A stretch of 9,145 nt of DNA from Gammaproteobacteria bacterium (lineage in GTDB: Bacteria > Pseudomonadota > Gammaproteobacteria > Pseudomonadales > Azotimanducaceae). A program made the position numbers and the translations under genes. This document shows positions 7,105-9,145 of the stretch, piece after piece. Location: positions 1-9,145 of the forward strand of contig JAPPHP010000325.1 in assembly GCA_028821035.1 (NCBI GenBank), given 5' to 3'. A model generated the notes under the pieces. It ran no database searches. It worked only from the letters and a program-made list of their open reading frames with translations, and was not told the origin of the DNA. Numbering within the stretch: the first letter of the stretch is position 1; each line of letters opens with the position of its first letter.

Positions 7105-8307
7105 CTACCATGGATTCGACTTCTTCGAGTTCCAGTGGTCCGGCATCCGGTACGTCACGTTCGGGTCGTCGTAGACCGAAATGTCCAGCATCTGGGTGAA
7201 GTTCTGCGAACGCACGCCTGCACCCGCCCGGGACTTTTCCCAGCGTTGCTTCAGCCGGAAGCCCAGCAACGCCCCAAAGGTCGACATCTTCGGAAACTGC
7301 AACTGGTCGGCAAGTTCGTGGCCGATCAGCGCCCGCGACAGCCGGTAGGCGAGCCGCCGCACGTGGTCCTGTTCCGCCTCGTCCTCGATGCCGGCGACCA
7401 GGGGAACGGCGCCGATCAGGGCGTTCGCCATGACCGCCGAGTCCTCGTCCGGGGTCGGCTCGCACAGGCGCGCGATCTCGATGATGTCCTCCGCGTGTTT
7501 CCGGTCCGTGAACAGCATCTCCTCCGGGACGCCCATCACGTGCCCGGCGTAGCGCCACACCTGCATCACGCTCTCCTGCTCCTCGGTGTCAAAGACCGCG
7601 CCGACCTTGGCGCCGTGGCGCAGCAGGCGCGCGGAGAAGACGCTCGTCGCGAACCCCATGTGCGCGGCGCTGATCGGCGTACCGAGAACGTTCATGTCCC
7701 AGGTCTCCGAGTTGGCCAGCAGGTCGCGCACCCGGGCGTGGACGAAACGCAACCGCATCGACAGCTTCCAGCCGTCGCCGCTGCGGTCCAGCCCGCCCGG
7801 GAAGAACACCTCGAGCAGGTGTCGGTTGTTCTGCATGAGACGCCGCCGCGCCGAAGCGGCCGTCAGCACCCGGCCCGTCGTCGCGAACGACTTGGCTATC
7901 AGCGTGGAGAACCCCTCGATCAGGACGCCCGCGACGAACGCGATCAGCACGTTCGTGCTGTTGGCGTGGAACGCCCGCAGCGCCGGCCGGTGCAACTCGT
8001 AGTCGAGCCACGCCGGGGGCTCCTCCGCCTCCCTGAAGAAGTCCTTGAGCGCCGCTGGCGCGTCCGAGAAATCCGGAAGCTGGTCGATACCGGCGCCGAT
8101 GAACCGGTGCAGGCGCTCGGGCTCCAGGTCGCGCAGTTCCTGCATGACGGGATCGAGCGGCGGATCGCCGACGCCCGTGTGCGCGAGGTACGTGGCCGCG
8201 AGCGCGGGATCGGCCGCGGTGGCCCGCGCGTATCCCTCGGTGTAGGCCGTGGGGACGCTCATCCCCGACATGCCTGCGCCAACGCCGTCACGGCGTGTTT
8301 CCGCCAT
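7105..8307 (-). CDS. MpaB/Lcp-type haem oxygenase family protein (DUF2236)
   Basis: This protein of about 400 residues belongs to the oxygenase MpaB / rubber oxygenase (Lcp) catalytic-domain family (PF09995), b-type haem proteins that cleave or oxidise isoprenoid-like substrates in characterised members. The family pattern is visible: a helix ending in TTGRVLTA (about 143-150), then LRFVHARVR (186-194), whose His190 is the likely haem ligand by analogy to Lcp, and a later WRYAGHVMGVPEEML (251-265). No signal peptide is seen, unlike secreted Lcp, so it is probably cytoplasmic or membrane-associated; GVLIEGFSTLIAKSF is a moderately hydrophobic helix. The start is uncertain among ATGs at 8307, 8271 and 8262. 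I chose 8307 because it lies 4 bases after the TPR stop, favouring translational coupling, but none has a good ribosome binding site. Its place ahead of a lipid-type exporter suggests a lipid or isoprenoid substrate, by inference only. Confidence 0.9.
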   Translation of the reverse strand: MAETRRDGVGAGMSGMSVPTAYTEGYARATAADPALAATYLAHTGVGDPPLDPVMQELRDLEPERLHRFIGAGIDQLPDFSDAPAALKDFFREAEEPPAWLDYELHRPALRAFHANSTNVLIAFVAGVLIEGFSTLIAKSFATTGRVLTAASARRRLMQNNRHLLEVFFPGGLDRSGDGWKLSMRLRFVHARVRDLLANSETWDMNVLGTPISAAHMGFATSVFSARLLRHGAKVGAVFDTEEQESVMQVWRYAGHVMGVPEEMLFTDRKHAEDIIEIARLCEPTPDEDSAVMANALIGAVPLVAGIEDEAEQDHVRRLAYRLSRALIGHELADQLQFPKMSTFGALLGFRLKQRWEKSRAGAGVRSQNFTQMLDISVYDDPNVTYRMPDHWNSKKSNPW

Positions 8308-8311
8308 CGTC

Positions 8312-9007
8312 CTACTGACCGCCCTGCAGTTCGGCAAGCCGCGCGGCCGACTCGCCGTGCAGGATCCGCTCGAAGGCGTCCCGCGGCTCGAGCGCCACCG
8401 CGCGGGCGAGCAGTTCCTCGGCCCGGGCGCCATGCTTGCGGCGGTTGAGGCGCAGCAGTCCCCGGCTGACTTCCGCATAGACCACGAGGTCCTCCCCGGC
8501 CAGTTCGAGCGCGCGGTCGTAGTTCTCGAGCGCCCGGTTCTCCCTGGCGCCGTGGGTGAGGCGCGCGAGAAACCGGCCCGCCTGCGCCACGACGTCCGCA
8601 TGCCACGAACCGAGTTGCAGCCGGGCGAGCACCATGTCCGGGTCCAGCGCAAGGACATCCTCGAGGAGTTCGCGCGACCGGCCGACGTACCCCTCTCTCT
8701 GCGCAGCGATCGGCCGCATGCTCTGCGCATGCCGGCCCACGGCATGAGCCAACTGGAAGCGTACCCACGGGTCCGAGGGCCGGAGCGCCACCGCCTCTTC
8801 GGCCAGCCGCATCGCGCGTTGCAGCAACTCCGGTCGCTCCTCTTCCGGCGCCAGGTAGTGCGCGTAGATGGCGAGCGCTTCCGCCGCCACCGCGAGACCG
8901 CCCGCCGTGCCCGCCGCCTCGCCGAGGTCCGCGGCCATCCGCCAGCGGCCCTCCACCAGCGCCGCGCGCGCTTCGGCGGGTTCGTCCAGGCCGCGACGCG
9001 CATCCGT
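8312..9007 (-). CDS. TPR-repeat protein, 5' end missing
   Basis: This partial protein has about 232 visible residues ending ARLAELQGGQ. Helix pairs with the TPR spacing recur: LLQRAMRLAEEAVALRPSDP, RSRELLEDVLALDPDM, YDRALELAGEDLVVYAEVS and ARAEELLARAVALEPRD. The N-terminal text EARAALVEGRWRMAADLGEA and ALAIYAHYLAPEEER match a recurring type of proteobacterial TPR protein that I recall only as 'tetratricopeptide repeat protein'. A GTG at 8956 could start a 214-residue product, but the same frame continues with family-like sequence (DARRGLDEPAEARAAL) up to 9007, so the true start, probably with a signal peptide, lies in or beyond the damaged G/C stretch. Most likely it is a scaffold in protein complexes. 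It ends 4 bases before the oxygenase gene, so the two are likely co-translated. Confidence 0.8.
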   Translation of the reverse strand, partial: TDARRGLDEPAEARAALVEGRWRMAADLGEAAGTAGGLAVAAEALAIYAHYLAPEEERPELLQRAMRLAEEAVALRPSDPWVRFQLAHAVGRHAQSMRPIAAQREGYVGRSRELLEDVLALDPDMVLARLQLGSWHADVVAQAGRFLARLTHGARENRALENYDRALELAGEDLVVYAEVSRGLLRLNRRKHGARAEELLARAVALEPRDAFERILHGESAARLAELQGGQ

Positions 9008-9145
9008 GGGGGGGGGGGCCGCGCGCCGCCCGGGCCGGCCCCCCCCCCCCCCCCCCCGAGCCGCCCCCGCGCCCCCGCCCCCCGGCGGGGCGGGGGGCCG
9101 GGGCCGCCCCCCGGGGGGGGGCGGGGGGGGGAGGTGGGGGGCCCC
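9008..9145. other. Low-complexity G/C tail, probable sequencing or assembly artefact
   Basis: After 9007 the sequence becomes almost purely G and C, with an 11-base G run (9008-9018), a 19-base C run (9039-9057) and many shorter runs to the end; only a few A and T bases occur. It cuts into the 5' end of the TPR gene, whose codons are normal up to that point. No codon structure, repeat unit of fixed length or recognisable element can be read here. It is best treated as low-quality contig-end sequence. Confidence 0.8.

Noticed and set aside
4599..7199. An 866-codon open frame on the plus strand
   Set aside because: It is antisense to the RND exporter, whose transmembrane pattern and relay motifs are unmistakable; the plus-strand product is compositionally biased nonsense.
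7105..9003. A 632-residue fused reading with the oxygenase at its C-terminal end
   Set aside because: The first 230 or so residues are the TPR gene read out of frame (Arg/Trp/Ser-rich). The oxygenase proper starts at one of the ATGs at 8307, 8271 or 8262.
9008..9060. Poly-G and poly-C runs as a structured element (quadruplex, origin or telomere-like end)
   Set aside because: The runs are irregular, have no repeat period and disrupt a coding gene; an artefact explains them better.
1..9145. tRNA, rRNA, CRISPR array, insertion sequence or phage attachment site
   Set aside because: I saw no cloverleaf, spaced repeats, transposase motifs or terminal inverted repeats with target duplications.

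Overview
The window comes from a GC-rich Gram-negative bacterium. Signal-peptide-bearing periplasmic and outer-membrane proteins and a C-terminal Phe on a beta-barrel protein point to a double-membraned cell. The protein families fit an uncultured proteobacterium, perhaps a gammaproteobacterium, but the sequence alone does not settle the taxon. All recognisable genes lie on the minus strand, so transcription runs from high to low coordinates. Long open frames on the plus strand are shadows of these genes and encode Arg/Gln/His-rich nonsense.

In transcription order: a 5'-truncated TPR protein (8312-9007) runs into a nearly pure G/C stretch (9008-9145) that looks like a bad contig end. Four bases later comes an MpaB/Lcp-type (DUF2236) haem oxygenase (7105-8307), then after 61 bases an RND/MMPL-type exporter (4737-7043). 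The exporter overlaps by four bases (ATGA) a secreted LolA-like 'outer membrane lipoprotein-sorting' protein (3907-4740). Seventeen bases on is a secreted protein that joins an N-terminal SPOR-like domain to a predicted outer-membrane beta-barrel (2246-3889). After a 110-base gap with a small hairpin and a weak promoter candidate come a 108-residue membrane protein (1809-2135) and, 7 bases later, a SulP anion transporter with a STAS domain (1-1801). The SulP gene runs off the window and carries an apparent one-base deletion near 1618.

The exporter, LolA-like carrier and SPOR-barrel together look like a trans-envelope route for a hydrophobic molecule: inner-membrane pump, periplasmic chaperone, outer-membrane acceptor. 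The MpaB-type oxygenase directly upstream suggests, as inference only, that the cargo could be an oxidised lipid or isoprenoid. The small membrane protein and SulP transporter form a second unit, probably for sulfate, bicarbonate or another anion. The most interesting points are the oxygenase-exporter-carrier-barrel grouping, the SPOR-barrel architecture and the SulP frameshift.
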